Below are positions 27,901 to 38,724 of a stretch of 64,000 nt of DNA, piece by piece. The notes under the pieces are model-generated. The model did not search any database. It was not told the origin of the DNA and saw only the letters and a list, made by a program, of their open reading frames with translations. The stretch's first letter is position 1. The number at the start of each line of letters is the position of its first letter. A program made the translations under genes and the position numbers. Source of the DNA: Cloeon dipterum (Eukaryota; Arthropoda; Insecta; Ephemeroptera; Baetidae); the NCBI RefSeq assembly GCF_949628265.1, contig NC_088788.1, positions 27,142,335 through 27,206,334 of the forward strand, given 5' to 3'.

Positions 27901-30687
27901 AAAACAAAATGATAAAAATGAATATCAGCTGAAAAAATCAGGGCATCATAATTACTTATTATCTACTACGGTTTCAACAAGGTTACAAATTACAAAAAGG
28001 AGAAGCAGCTTTTTTGTAAAAATAACAATGAGCAATGGAACAATCAGATGAAGGATTGGTTTAGTGGGCCTAATTAATGTGAATCAAGAATGTGACAACA
28101 TTGAATGCGGCATAAATAGAATGGATGAAAGTAAGTGGAATTTACTTGTTGTTCTTAATAGTATCTTTTATCAAAGAATTAAATATATCGAAATTTATAG
28201 ACCCCAGTTAAACTAACTCCAACTTGATTTACCATCAGTTAGCAGGAAATTGCACAATGAAAATCCAGTTCCGGTAATGGAGACATTGACTGATCAAAAA
28301 GCATATCAGTTGTGTTGGAGGTGAAACCGGCGGCGAAAAATTATCTGCAGCTGCATTATTCACCACCAGCATCATCCAATTAAAGCCACAACCCCGTTTC
28401 GCGCGCGCGATCAAAGCCTCTGTTGAGGCTTTTGCCCTACATGCTGCTGCTCTAGTACATATATTTTGTGTCCAACAACCAGCGGCAAATACAGATTGCG
28501 CTGGTCTATCTGTCGCTCGCATCTCTCCTCTACCAGTTTAGCTGACAGATTAAATTTTATTATTGGAGTGACCTTGCGATGGCAATGGACAAAGACTGAC
28601 TGAGAGTCGACTGATGCTCATCTGCTTCCCTACCCTCAACGCGGCATACGTGTTGATTGCTGCTTCTTGTCTCTATTCTCTATTAGTCTTCAATTCATTT
28701 ATTTGTTTGTTCCATTGACATGAAGAGCCAGAGCCACAGTATATGAGTCAAGCGACATTGTTTTCGAAGGAAGTAGGCTATTTCACTTGCGGTCAGGTAA
28801 ACAACTCTAACGAGATCAGCGGTTATTTGGTCAGTGCTTGTGGAGGGCATCATTTAATATTATTGTTAGTGTTTCATTGTTGATTTTCAGAAAGTTTTGA
28901 TAAAATAAATAATAAACAGTATTTATGCAACTGGTATTTAGCTGAACCTATATGTATTTCCAATTTACATAGGGGCCTAATAAGCCCATTTTATTTTTGT
29001 TTGATTTTCATTGATTCTTTGTTGTTTCAGCAGATTATTAGCTAAAATTTATAGGAAGTATACACAAGAGTTGTGTTATTTGTTTATATTTTTTGAAAAG
29101 CATTTTATTTCTATAGACTCCTTGGTATATTTGTCGATTATTTTGAGCGATTTTTTTCTTGTGACATAGGGAGGATATTTCGATATGGACAATAATAATT
29201 TAAGGATGAAGTCGTTTTTGTTAAATTTAAAGAATTAAAAATTTCTCAATATCAAAAACACTAAACATTGAACCGACCATAAATTTGCATTCAAATTTTA
29301 GTATTTTTTAAATTTTTAATTGAAGTTATGTGAAGTAAAGTGTAAAAACTCGATAACTTCAATAATTAGTCTAACCCAATCTCTTTTTAATTGGAAACAT
29401 TCTTGCTACATAATTTCTTTTAACTATCCTTTTTAATAGAGTTAACTTAAGCAAGAATAAACCTATATAGTATTAACAGATTTTAATGCCACTGGGCCTT
29501 GACAAAATAAATGATGAAGCAACTTACTTCAAGCCTCTTTAAGTCAGGAGAAAAACAAGCGTCTTCACTATAAAAGCTCATTGAATTTCTTAGGTAATTT
29601 TACGTCTTTAGCACTCGGGGCTTTAACATTTACAGTCTCAAATAATTTGGCGCGGCTGCGTATTATGGTCATGAGTGAGTAGGCACCTGATAGCGAAATC
29701 ATGATAAGGGGCCTCCACTGTTATGGCTCTTTTCCCAAGTGGCGTGTATGCGTCAGCTAGGCCTTCGGAAATCATTTTGTTTGGAGCACACACAGCTGGA
29801 CTGTTTCCTGTTTTTGACAGCCAACTTGATAGCAAAATTTGTTTAATGTTTGAAAATTTACTACCGTTCCAAAGCTTGTAAATAAATATTTCTGCAGAGA
29901 TTAGAGCTCTTTGATGATTAGTTTTTGAAGAATTCAAGTCGTGGTGTAATTTGAGAAACACCATAATTGTTTTCACCAAGTTTTATTTTTAATGAACGTC
30001 GTGGAGATAGTGAAATTTTTAAATGTTTAAGACAATTAAGTGCTTAAAGCCTGGAGCGAAATTTTTTTAGACAAAAGGTAAAGGTCCTACCTGCCATGTA
30101 GTCTTGGTCTAGATGGTCTCTCGGCATGAGCACAGCCGGTGGCACCGGCTTGTTTCTGACCAAGTATTTGATGGCCACTCGCCATCTTTGGGCCTCTCGC
30201 ATGTTATCCTCGAGGTGGTCGAACGACCTGAACCTCAAAGTGATGGTCATCTTGTCTCTCTTGAGCGTCGACGACTTGACGCCTCTGCCTTTCTTCAGCA
30301 GGTAGGAGTAGATGTAGAGGTACACACTCGAGTCGTTCTCGTCTTGTTCGGTCGAGTTTTCCTCAACGACGGACAATCCGCTCTTGCGTCCGGGCGTCAT
30401 CGGACGGCACACACACGACTCTGACTTGCGTCTCTTGCGACGCATGCACCGGCAGCCGACAATGTCGTCCAGCTGGATGGTCTCGCTCTTGGAGTTACCA
30501 TTGCTCTCCTTCTGCAGGCTGAAACCCCAAAATTGAATTAACAAATTTCCTCAAAAGCAGTGTTTATTTTAAAGACCAACCTGAGTCCTTTCTCGGTGAG
30601 TTTGACTCTGTAGACGGTCTTCTTCTTGTTGAAAATATAGAAGGTTTCCTCGAGGAGGACAGTGCCCCGCGTCTGCATCTCGCTCAT
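6939..30687 (-). CDS. Sphk: Sphingosine kinase (about 661 aa, 10 exons, SPHK2/Sk2-like)
   Basis: It phosphorylates sphingosine to sphingosine-1-phosphate with ATP. Exons in transcript order: 30581-30687, 30091-30518, 15750-15994, 10923-11038, 10624-10723, 9573-9693, 8773-8980, 7765-8093, 7449-7588, 6939-7130. All phases agree and the total is 1986 nt. Residues 1-178 form a PH-like N-terminal region ending in an EAQRW-type helix. The DAGK/SPHK catalytic fold follows: nucleotide loop NPKSGSGK (about 194-201), SGDGLMFE with the catalytic Asp at about 255, NGLLERPDW, PGGSGNG (about 283-289), then FLSIGWGLISDIDIESE and the YRGRL strand. A Ser/Asn-rich linker of about 150 residues separates this from PSSWTVIDGDFVMV and the C-terminal lobe, as in long SPHK2/Sk2 proteins. 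The human motif is PAGSGNA; here it is PGGSGNG. Ceramide and diacylglycerol kinases are less likely because the ERPDW and DIDIESE motifs are sphingosine-kinase-specific. Intron 1 is 62 bp, intron 2 is 14.1 kb and intron 3 is 4.7 kb. Confidence 0.93.
8094..10623 (-). other. Sphingosine kinase introns 5-7 (exons 6 and 7 lie within)
   Basis: Apart from coding exons 7 (8773-8980) and 6 (9573-9693), this stretch is intron. A 159-codon plus-strand ORF at 9105-9584 is antisense to the end of exon 6, has no family features and is judged fortuitous. No repeats or RNA genes were seen. Confidence 0.6.
11039..15749 (-). other. Sphingosine kinase intron 3 (4.7 kb)
   Basis: Long intron with mixed AT-rich and moderately GC-rich DNA. 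I find no exon-like ORF with recognisable homology, no tRNA and no transposon protein. Splice borders are the exon 3 donor (GAA then GTGAGT on the minus strand) and the exon 4 acceptor (TTTGCAG). Confidence 0.65.
18416..18673. repeat. 258 bp imperfect palindrome (foldback / MITE-like element)
   Basis: The first 19 bases from 18416 (ATTTCTACAGAAATGTCCT) are repeated exactly in inverted orientation at the other end. Further inward the arms share ACTAGT, GCAGCC, TAATT, GGAACATGAGTT and TAACAAATT in the same order. The whole element therefore folds on itself with a small central loop near 18545. This is typical of non-autonomous foldback elements or MITEs. No coding capacity and no obvious target-site duplication were seen. 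Confidence 0.75.
22938..23324 (+). other. Unassigned 128-codon ORF inside sphingosine kinase intron
   Basis: The ORF opens with ATG in a good Kozak-like context (GACCATGG) and ends with TAG at 23322. I do not recognise the product. It is mixed-composition with an acidic segment (EEGPPLKDEVEMLKVE) and no signal peptide, membrane helix or known motif. A 109-codon ORF overlaps it on the opposite strand (23015-23344), the strand of the host gene. It could be chance, a remnant of a mobile element or a lineage-specific gene. Confidence 0.2.
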
Positions 30688-31060
30688 CGTCCGAGCCTGC
30701 GTTCACTACGGCGTTTTACTCATCAAACCGAACCGAGATAAATGATGCAGTGAGATTGTGCAGGCGGCGCGCGTTAACAGCAGCAGTGCTCGCTCCAGAT
30801 GCACGCTTGCTCGCGGTCCGCGCCTGACTGGTGAGTGCTGAGTGTTGTTGCCAGTGTTGCCTGCCAGTGCTAGGCCGGGCTTGCTCGAACGCTCGCTTGC
30901 TGCCGCTGGTGCGCCGCCGCCCGCGCGCGACCTTTCCTGTCGTACCCAGCCGAGGACGACCACCAGCCACTCCAGCCAGCCACAGGCAGCCTCACTTGTG
31001 AGCCTGGAAACTAGAATAATGATTCAATTTTCCGTCGAGTGAATTTGAATTATTCCAAGC
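30688..31060 (-). promoter_or_regulatory. Sphingosine kinase 5' UTR / promoter region, GC- and CpG-rich
   Basis: Directly upstream of the kinase ATG (30687) composition switches from AT-rich to GC- and CpG-rich for about 300 bp, with repeated GCTCGC/GCGCGC-type sequence between about 30740 and 30960, then returns to AT-rich. This is the expected position for the 5' UTR and promoter. The overlapping short ORFs on both strands are composition-driven. No TATA box is evident. Confidence 0.45.
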
Positions 31061-31379
31061 AATCACTGTGTCATTGCGATACAGGAAATGGGTGTAAATT
31101 TATCGCTGAATATAATTTGCCCTAGTCCTGTGACTAGACAATTTAATCGCACTGCATGGTGTTTTTCAAAAGACAACTTTCCGCATGATAGGCTCTATAC
31201 AGCTGTAATAAGGGTTAAAGAGGCCCATGCTAGCCTTGCTGTAATTGAAATTTACAATATTTAAAAAAAAGTCATATGTATCTAACATTTTGATCAGAGA
31301 TGAATTATAAATAAATATTTGTAAAAGAGTTTCTCAGATTCTGGCGTACATTAATTGGAGTAAGAACATAAGTACAATA

Positions 31380-31436
<57 letters not shown>

Positions 31437-32575
31437 TTTCAATTTCCTGTGAGCTAAAAAATAAAATCAAAATAATAAGCTGACTGGTTGATGCGTTGAT
31501 TTTTCGATTGACATTCTAGATAATTGTATAATCATTTTAAATCTCTTCGCATTTAATTAAATTAGTTCACATAGTGTTTGAAACTTAACTATATGGACAA
31601 AGAAAAACAGTTAAGAATTTTTCTTATTTTAATCATTTGATTATTCTTTTCGTTATTTTTAAACAAAGGTTGTAATAAAAATGATATAACTAAGACACGC
31701 GATTGCAACCACATTATAGCACTTTGAAATTTTTTATTTAACAGTAACCATTTCAATATTTAGCATGGCATTAATTCATTTTAAATATCTACAATCGGAC
31801 TAAATAATAATATTTAATTTGACTTTTGACTGCTTCATTCAATTCAATAATATGGATAATATTATGTAATAATAATATGCATTATCAACTCATTTTAAAA
31901 ATAAAATAATATATTTGATTAAGAGGGCTATTATGTATATGTACATACAGCATAGTGATTGTGATTAAAACGGTAATGAAGTTATTTAATGTATGTACAT
32001 AAATCACCGGAAATTTCTTAACCCGTTGAAAATTACATGGTTTTTATTTATCAAAAGACATTACTTTCTCTCGATCGTTATTATGGTATGTTTTCGTGTT
32101 AAAAAGCAATCAGTTTAATAATAATTATTATTAATTACCACGTACCACTTTGTCCCATTTTGCTACATTATTCTAGAGTCTCGACTTCTCGAATTCTGGG
32201 CCTTTAACTCTTGGCTCACGTCTTGAGGACTTGAGGACTTTGTAGTCTTTCCAGTCTTTCCGTCTTTCCATTTCAGCTTGATCATTTGAGCACCAGAGGG
32301 TGTGTCGCTCCAATCTGCTCCAATCCCCCCCTCCCTCCTCTACGTTCTCACAATACAAAACACATGTTTTTTGTTTTCGTGTTAACGATGAAAATGCAAG
32401 TTCGGCAAGTGCACGGGTTATATTAAAGAGGACCCGTTCGCCACTTTTCTGAAATATTTCAACAAAACATAGCTGATCGTATTACGCAAACATTACAATA
32501 ATTGTGATTTATCGTCGTTAGACTACGTCAGATAGATACTTTGGTTTGCTCAAGATTTTACTTCACACCGGCAAA
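31061..32575. other. Intergenic DNA between sphingosine kinase and YARS2 (divergent)
   Basis: AT-rich, about 1.5 kb, separating two head-to-head genes. It contains a pure TA dinucleotide run (31388-31435). Near 32170-32340 is a short patch with repeated GTCTTTCC-type pyrimidine words. No coding or RNA gene was seen. Confidence 0.6.
31388..31435. repeat. (TA)24 microsatellite
   Basis: Uninterrupted TA dinucleotides for 48 bp. This is self-complementary, can form cruciform or Z-like structures, and is probably polymorphic. Confidence 0.95.
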
Positions 32576-34469
32576 ATGAGTCCCTATCTCTGTAGGCTAA
32601 ACTTTCCCCTCAGAAGATTTTTCTGCACCGAGAAAAATTTATTCGAATTGAGGAGAGGGAAGTTGTTTGAAGATACTTTTCCTCACGAATCAAGGTATCG
32701 ATACATTGTTGTTCTGCATTTCATTATTCCTTAAAACCACTTCTTACATAATATGTAATGACGACTAATTTGTTATTTCAGAAATGAAGCTGCTAAATTG
32801 TTGAAATCAAAACAGCAGTGTGTTTACGCTGGTTTTGATCCCACTGCGGAAAGTTTGCACGTTGGGAATTTGTTGATTCTCATCAACCTCTTGCACTGGC
32901 AGAGAGCAGGACACAAGACAATAGCTTTGGTAAAATCTTGTCTCAAAATAAGTGCCTGATGTTGTGTAATTTACTAGTGTCTCACTGTCATCAGGTTGGA
33001 GGAGCAACAGGTTTGATTGGTGATCCCAGTGGCAGGTCTACAGAGCGACCGGAGCTCGCAAACCAAAGAGTGGAAGCAAACACAAATAGCATAAAAAAGA
33101 GCATAGAAACCATTTTCAAAAATCACCAAGATTTCATTTGGAAAAAGGGAGAATTGCCCCCAGTGCGGTAAGGATGAATGTGATGCATAAAATTTTTATT
33201 TAGCCCTTGTCACAGGGTGGTTAATAATTTAGAGTGGTACAAAAAGATGGATTTGGTGCATTTCATTTCGCACCACTGCCGCCACTTTAGACTGAGCAGA
33301 ATGCTGGCGAGGCACAGTGTCCAATCGAGACTGAACAGTGAGCAGGGAATGAGCTTCACAGAGTTCACCTACCAAGTCTTTCAGGGCTATGACTGGCTCC
33401 ACCTTTACAAAACCTATGGCTGTAGTTTTCAAGTATTAAATTTGGATGCTAAATTTTCTATAATAAAAATTAAATGTAGGTTGGAGGAAACGACCAGATG
33501 GGAAACATTGTCTCTGGCTATGATTTGATCAGCAAAGCAGAAAACGTGCCAGTTTATGGTAGTAAATCGTTTTGGTAGTTATTTTGCATTCTACGGTTAG
33601 TTGATTTCAGGTATGACTTTACCGCTGATCACCTCGGAGTCTGGAGACAAGTTTGGCAAATCAGCAGGAAACGCAGTTTGGCTTAATGCAGATAAAACTC
33701 CTCCATTTGAACTGTATCAATTTTTTGTACGCAACCCTGATTCAGCTGTGGAGAATCTACTCAGGCTTCTTACATTTTTGAGTGATGAGGTGATAGATGA
33801 AATCATGACAAAGCACCTCGTAAGTTTGTACTGATTTTCTTTGTAGCTAATACTTTCAACTTTCAACATCATAGCAAGAGCCACACTTAAGAGCTGCTCA
33901 GCAGATTTTGGCCAAGCAAGTCACACTTTTAGTTCACGGAGGTAAGTTTTCCAAAGTCATTTACTGCGTGACATTAACAATCACTTGTGAAACAGAGGCT
34001 GGACTGAAACTAGCTCAACTGGCAACTGAAGCCCTTTACAAAGGCGATTTAAATTCATTGGAACAATTGCCAAAAGAAGAAATAATTAGGTTGTTCCCAG
34101 GTGCCAGTATCAGTGCACTGGATTCAAGCAAATCAAGAACAATTCTGGAATTGGCGCTTGAAGCCAATGCCTACAATTATGAGAGTAATTTTCAAATATA
34201 TATGGTGGCATTGCAATTTTTAAACTAAAATTATTGCAGAGGATGCAAGGACAAAAATATCTGCTGGTGGTTTCTATGTGAATATGCAAAGAATGAACAA
34301 CCCAGATCAAGTGTTCCACCCTCATGAGTTTATTTTGAAAAACAAGATAACTCTTCTTCGAACAGGTAATTTTATATCAAGTATTAATATCCTAATTTGA
34401 AAATTTTTTCCAGGCAAGAAAAATTACTTCATTATTAATTGGTCATCTGGAGTGACGGATGGAAAATAA
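32576..34469 (+). CDS. YARS2: Mitochondrial tyrosyl-tRNA synthetase (460 aa, 10 exons)
   Basis: It charges mitochondrial tRNA-Tyr with tyrosine in the matrix. Exons: 32576-32694, 32782-32929, 32995-33167, 33216-33432, 33480-33558, 33611-33819, 33875-33941, 33996-34184, 34240-34365, 34414-34469. All phases agree (1383 nt). The start is basic and aromatic ([10 protein letters not shown]), like a mitochondrial targeting peptide. Class I motifs are present: the tyrosine pocket [11 protein letters not shown] followed by HVGN (HIGH signature, about 66-69), the GDPSGRS loop, the bacterial-type TyrRS segment [19 protein letters not shown], and KFGKS (KMSKS signature, about 259-263) followed by AGNAVWL. 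The C-terminal S4-like RNA-binding domain contains [10 protein letters not shown]. Length is close to human YARS2 (477 aa). The bacterial-type sequence excludes the cytosolic enzyme. Introns 4 to 9 are only 47-55 bp. Confidence 0.95.
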
Positions 34470-34470
34470 A
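34465..34470 (+). terminator. Poly(A) signal overlapping the YARS2 stop codon (AATAAA)
   Basis: The last coding bases plus the stop codon (AAA TAA then A) themselves spell AATAAA. If used, the YARS2 3' UTR is only about 15-30 nt, which fits the crowding by the oppositely oriented CCDC40, whose stop codon is at 34516. Confidence 0.5.
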
Positions 34471-34515
34471 GCAATAACGCGAGGTAATCAATGAACAAAA
34501 TTTTAACTCCCATAT

Positions 34516-37500
34516 TCATTGTACGGAAGATGCTTCGTCAGTTTCGTGCACACTCGGTGCTGCTGACAAATTTTGATATTGCACTTTGATGCTCTTGAGC
34601 ATAGCCATTGTGGAATGTAGTTGGGGTCCAAATTGTGGGAAATCTGGCTGCAGAGACTCTATAACTGATATCAGATTGGAATGGGTCACCCTCTGTTTCT
34701 CTTCTTCAGTCATCAAGGAAGATTCGGTTTTGCAGAGGGTGCGGTACCTCCCTATTTTCGCATCAGTCAAACCTCGCACAATCCTTTGCCTATGGACCAG
34801 CTGTTCCAAATTCTGGGATATTATTAAAGTAAAATATTCATTATTGCATTATTAAATTTTATTTATTAAATATTTCTTCACCTCCTTCTTTGTTAAACGC
34901 ATGTGGTAAAGCTGCATCTCCATGGTCTTCAGAGGCTCAGCAATTCTTTTGATCTCACCCTTTTTCTTGTCTAACTCGGATTCTAAGCCATTTATTTCCT
35001 TCTCTATCACCTTTAAAGACACCTTGTCGCCTTCATACTTGTCAAGTTTCTAAATACAGTAAATTTAGTATGCATTTTTTCAATAAATCTGGTTCTCGTA
35101 CAGATTTTAGTTGATTGTTGTTATACTTGAGGGTTTCATATTTGCGCGTGGCCTTAAGCCAAGCTGTGTTGGTCACAGACTGCTTAGAGTTGCGTACTCT
35201 GTTTGAATCCACCATCAAGTCCCTTCTCAACACGCACTGGTTCAAATCCAACTTCAACTTTTCCTGCGCCCTTTTCAGTTGTCCCAATCGCACCTTTATT
35301 GTCAAGGAAATTTAATTTACAACAAATATTAGAAAATCACTGTTACCTCCATCCTATGAATTTCTGTTTTCATGGCTGAAATTTCTCCCTGGCTTCCTCT
35401 TTCGCGCTCAATAGACAGCTTTGTTTCATTGGCCAAGGACAGATTACTTTCCAATTCGACTTGGTCTGTTTGCAGCATTCTCAGACAGTCGTACAATTGC
35501 TTGCGTTCGTCACCCAAAGCGATCAATTTTCCAGACAGATCTTGCATTTTGGATTCTTCTTCCTATTTTGGACATTTGTTTATGGTTATAGTTGCTATAG
35601 TTATAGTAGTTACTTTGACTGCAGCTTCAATATTGCCAAATGACAACAAGTTGCTCTTCTGGAGGTTTTGGCACTCTGCTTTCATTTTCGCCATCTCCTT
35701 GTCAACATTTGACAATACCAGTGCTTGACACTCGCAGTTCTTGTTTGTCACACTTTTCAGTGCATTCAGTTTTTCTAACTCGCCCACTTGTTGTTTCGAC
35801 TTGTACTGAAGATTATCTAAACCTTTGAATATTGTGGATGAATCAGTCTTTTGCTGAAATACTATCCAAAATGTTTTTACTTCTCTGCAGCATTTGAATC
35901 TCGGCTCGAAACTTTTCTACTTTCTCATTTTTGTCCATCAACGCAACCTCCTTTCTTAATATGATTTTTTGCATTTTTTCCGCTTCTGCTGACACTATTT
36001 TGATGTCATCCTCCAAGTCTTGAATTCGCGTCTCAATAAAATTCCGGTCCTTTCCATTTAGATGATTTTACAATCAATTTGCTTAAATTAATGTTTAAAA
36101 TGGTTTACCCCGTTCTTTTCTGTGTGCTTGGCGAGTTTAACACTAATCTTGTCTAACTTTCCCTGCTTCACTAATAGTTCTGTTTGTGCTTTCCTGAGAT
36201 CCTGCTCAGTTGATTTCAATTCGCTGTTGGCATGATCCACTTTTTCTGTCTGTTGCTTCAAATATTCTCTTATTTGCGCCTCTTCGTGCTTTAGTTTTTG
36301 CACTTCCAGCTCTGCTTGAGCTAACTGCATTTCCTTCTGGGCTTTCTGCTTTTCCTAATAAAGGGTTCATTAATTTAACTGGATTGTTCTCCAAAATATC
36401 AAAGCCTCACTTCTTCCTCCAAGAATATGATCAATTCGTCCACTTTGTTAATCATGAATTGTACAGACTTGTCTTGCATCGCCTGCTCGTTGAGAGCCTC
36501 AAGTATCTTCTTTTCCAAGTCCAACATGGAACCCTTCAGGTTCAAAATCTCAACTTCCAAAACTGACACCTTGCTTTCTTTTGACCTTAATGCCTGGGAA
36601 AACGCTCTTTGAATAATTGAATTACGTTTTAGTTTCATCAGTTTACTTACTCTCTTAACCTCTTTGATGTCATCTTCAGTCATGCCTACCATAGCATTAC
36701 TTTTTTCTATTTGCTCCTGAAGATCTTCTATTCTCTTTTGCTCTCTACGAATCTGCATTTCTAAAATAGCCTTATCGCGCCTCACTTTCTTGTACAGTGC
36801 CAAATGCTGCTCATTTTTTTCTTTTTCCATTTCCAGACCTTTTTTGTATTCTTCGTTAGTTTTTAGAGCAATCTTCAACTCCTCATCCAGGCGACTATTT
36901 GAATAATGTTTGACTGCTCGAAAAAATTTAATAATGCACTTATTACGAACCTTTTCTTTTCGTTTAAACGTATTTGCTCCGCATCCTTGTTTTTGGCGCT
37001 GACCAAAAGTCGCTGCCACACCTGTGAAAAGCGGTGCTGGTCCTGATCAAGTTCATCCAACTCTAGCTCCGCCGTTTTGACAGCTTGCTTTAATTGTATC
37101 TCCTCTTTGTCCTTGGCTGCAATCTGATGATTCAACTTTGCCAGCACAGTTTGCAAATCTGAAACTTGGCATGTCAGCCTGTAGACAAACTCATCCTGGA
37201 AATTTAAGCAATCTAAATGCCAATACAAACTTATTTTAAACTAAATTTTTTACCTGCTTTCTTTTCTCTTCAATTAACACCTTTTTATCAACTTGAGCCT
37301 TTTCAGTTTGTCTTTGCATCATAGTAATTTTTGACTCGGTAGTCTCCTCAGCTTTTCTGGCTAAATTATCCTTCATCGTCTTCTCGCCTAAGAGAATCCA
37401 CAGATTTTTCTCTGGAAAAAAAATTTATTATTTAAATTTAGCTAATAAGTAAATGATGCAAATATATATTTAAATTTACCAAATATCTGAGCTGCGTGCA

Positions 37501-38110
37501 ACGCCTTGGTTTGGTCCCTGTGATTATCAGCAAGTTCTTTAGTGCATTTCTCCAGCTCCTCCCTGATTTCACTGTTAGCTGCTGCATTTTCAGTTTTTAT
37601 GTCGAGTTGTGCGTGTTGGCGATTCACATTTTGTTGGCACACATATAGCTTCTCAGCAGCATCGTCTGATTCTCGGCGCTGAGCTTTAACTTTTGTAGAC
37701 TATATTTGATAGGGGCAATTGGGAAAATTTAAAAAATGGCAGTGTAATTAAAATTGAATCTTTTAAATTACCAACTCTTTGATGTCAATAGTGAGCTGCT
37801 CTTTCTGCTTAGCAAGTAGTTTGGATATGGCGTGGTGAAAATTTTTGAGCAGAGGGTGCTCAGGAGCCAACACCAGAACGTCGTAATCATCCTGCGGATA
37901 TTCTGCACCTTCATCAAAGACTTCATATCTTACGCCCTCCTCGGCAGGTGCTTGCAGGGCTTGATAATTGTATAGCTCCGAGTCGAAGGAAGGAGAACTA
38001 CTTGGTTTTTCAGATAGAATGTCGCCCCCACTACCCACACTTCCTTCGCTTTGTCCTTCGGAAGAACTAGTGCACACAACTGAAGATGAAATTAAATCTT
38101 TTTCGGACAT
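34516..38110 (-). CDS. CCDC40: CCDC40 / FAP172, axonemal 96-nm ruler coiled-coil protein (about 961 aa, 13 exons)
   Basis: With CCDC39 it forms the molecular ruler that sets the 96-nm repeat of motile cilia and is needed to place inner dynein arms and nexin-dynein regulators. Exons in transcript order: 37772-38110, 37480-37699, 37254-37411, 36951-37195, 36651-36894, ~36411-36593, 36109-36354, 35881-36049, 35614-35822, 35347-35562, 35102-35293, 34882-35049, 34516-34812. All phases agree. After an acidic Ser-rich N terminus, the family segment HPLLKNFHHAI begins an almost continuous coiled coil. Family-specific blocks include EKSNAMVGMTEDDIKEV, AMKTEIHRMEVRLGQL and YPQFGPQLHSTMAMLKS near the C terminus; these match CCDC40 rather than generic coiled coils. 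Human CCDC40 is 1142 aa with a longer N terminus. An in-frame upstream start exists at 38191, but it would place the X-box inside the coding region, so I prefer 38110. In insects, motile-type axonemes occur in sperm and chordotonal neurons. Confidence 0.9.
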
Positions 38111-38724
38111 GATTGAGACGCTTTTGAATTTTCGAGTATAGACTGACAATGGTAAATTTATCAACGCAAGAAAGTGTTTCCATAGCAACAATCACGCTGG
38201 TTAAATTATTTCCTATTTTTTATATTAATTTAGAATTTACGCACTTAGTAAATTCTACAATCTAATACGAAACTGTACGAAATAAATTTCTTTCAAAGTT
38301 TTGCCCATCCTGATCAGAACTCTTGAAAAGCTGATAAAGAGGTGCAATAATTTTATTGTCACATTTTCCAATTTTACAATAATTATGTTTATCATATCTG
38401 ATTTGCTCCCTTTCATATTGGGAAAAATTTAGAAATGAAAATAAATAGTAAAAGGATTATAATTCCGAAAAAACCTCGTTAATATTTTGATATATTTTTT
38501 CCCAACATGGAATTTCAAGTCGTGCCAATTGAATGTAATTTTGTGATAAATGGGCACTGTTTTCGCTATCATTGCAATGAAATTTTATATTTTTGGCGCC
38601 TGGTCAGTGCCCCCCTCTTCTGCCGTACAGCTGTCTAACATGACAGAGATTGTTTTGGTTTAGTTTAAAGGTGATGCTGTAACATCTAAACTAAAACAGC
38701 TTTTATAACCTCAGTTAGCAAACA
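38111..38724. promoter_or_regulatory. Shared divergent promoter region of CCDC40 and INTS13
   Basis: Only 614 bp separate the two start codons of the head-to-head genes CCDC40 (-) and INTS13 (+). It holds the RFX X-box near CCDC40, an AT-rich middle, and near INTS13 a 12-bp imperfect inverted repeat (38652-38663 with 38686-38697). No coding sequence was seen. Confidence 0.65.
38176..38189 (-). promoter_or_regulatory. RFX X-box upstream of CCDC40
   Basis: GTTTCCATAGCAAC is a full two-half-site match to the RFX X-box (GTNRCC/RGYAAC palindromic type), lying 66-79 bp upstream of the CCDC40 ATG. RFX factors drive ciliary genes from nematodes to humans, usually from X-boxes within about 150 bp of the start, so site, spacing and gene function agree. 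This also supports the CCDC40 start at 38110. Confidence 0.8.

Larger units (their letters stand above)
15995..30090 (-). other. Sphingosine kinase intron 2 (14.1 kb)
   Basis: The largest intron in the window separates the PH-like N-terminal exons from the catalytic exons. It holds a 258 bp foldback repeat (18416-18673), a GC-rich block near 20350-20680, another at 17460-17560 containing an octamer-type ATTTGCAT, and an unexplained 128-codon ORF (22938-23324). Everything else is AT-rich without recognisable genes. An intron this long next to the N-terminal module could host alternative promoters giving kinase isoforms without the N-terminal module; that is inference. Confidence 0.65.

Noticed and set aside
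32290..32303. Second CTCF-like site (CACCAGAGGGTGTG)
   Set aside because: It has GGT in place of the nearly invariant GGC of the core.
35823..35880. Possible frameshift in CCDC40 between exons 8 and 9
   Set aside because: The two frames are joined cleanly by a 58 bp GT-AG intron (acceptor CAAAG), similar in size to other introns of the gene, so no frameshift is needed.
38111..38191. Longer CCDC40 start at 38191
   Set aside because: It would place the X-box inside the coding sequence and adds a hydrophobic, non-family N terminus; ATG at 38110 fits better.
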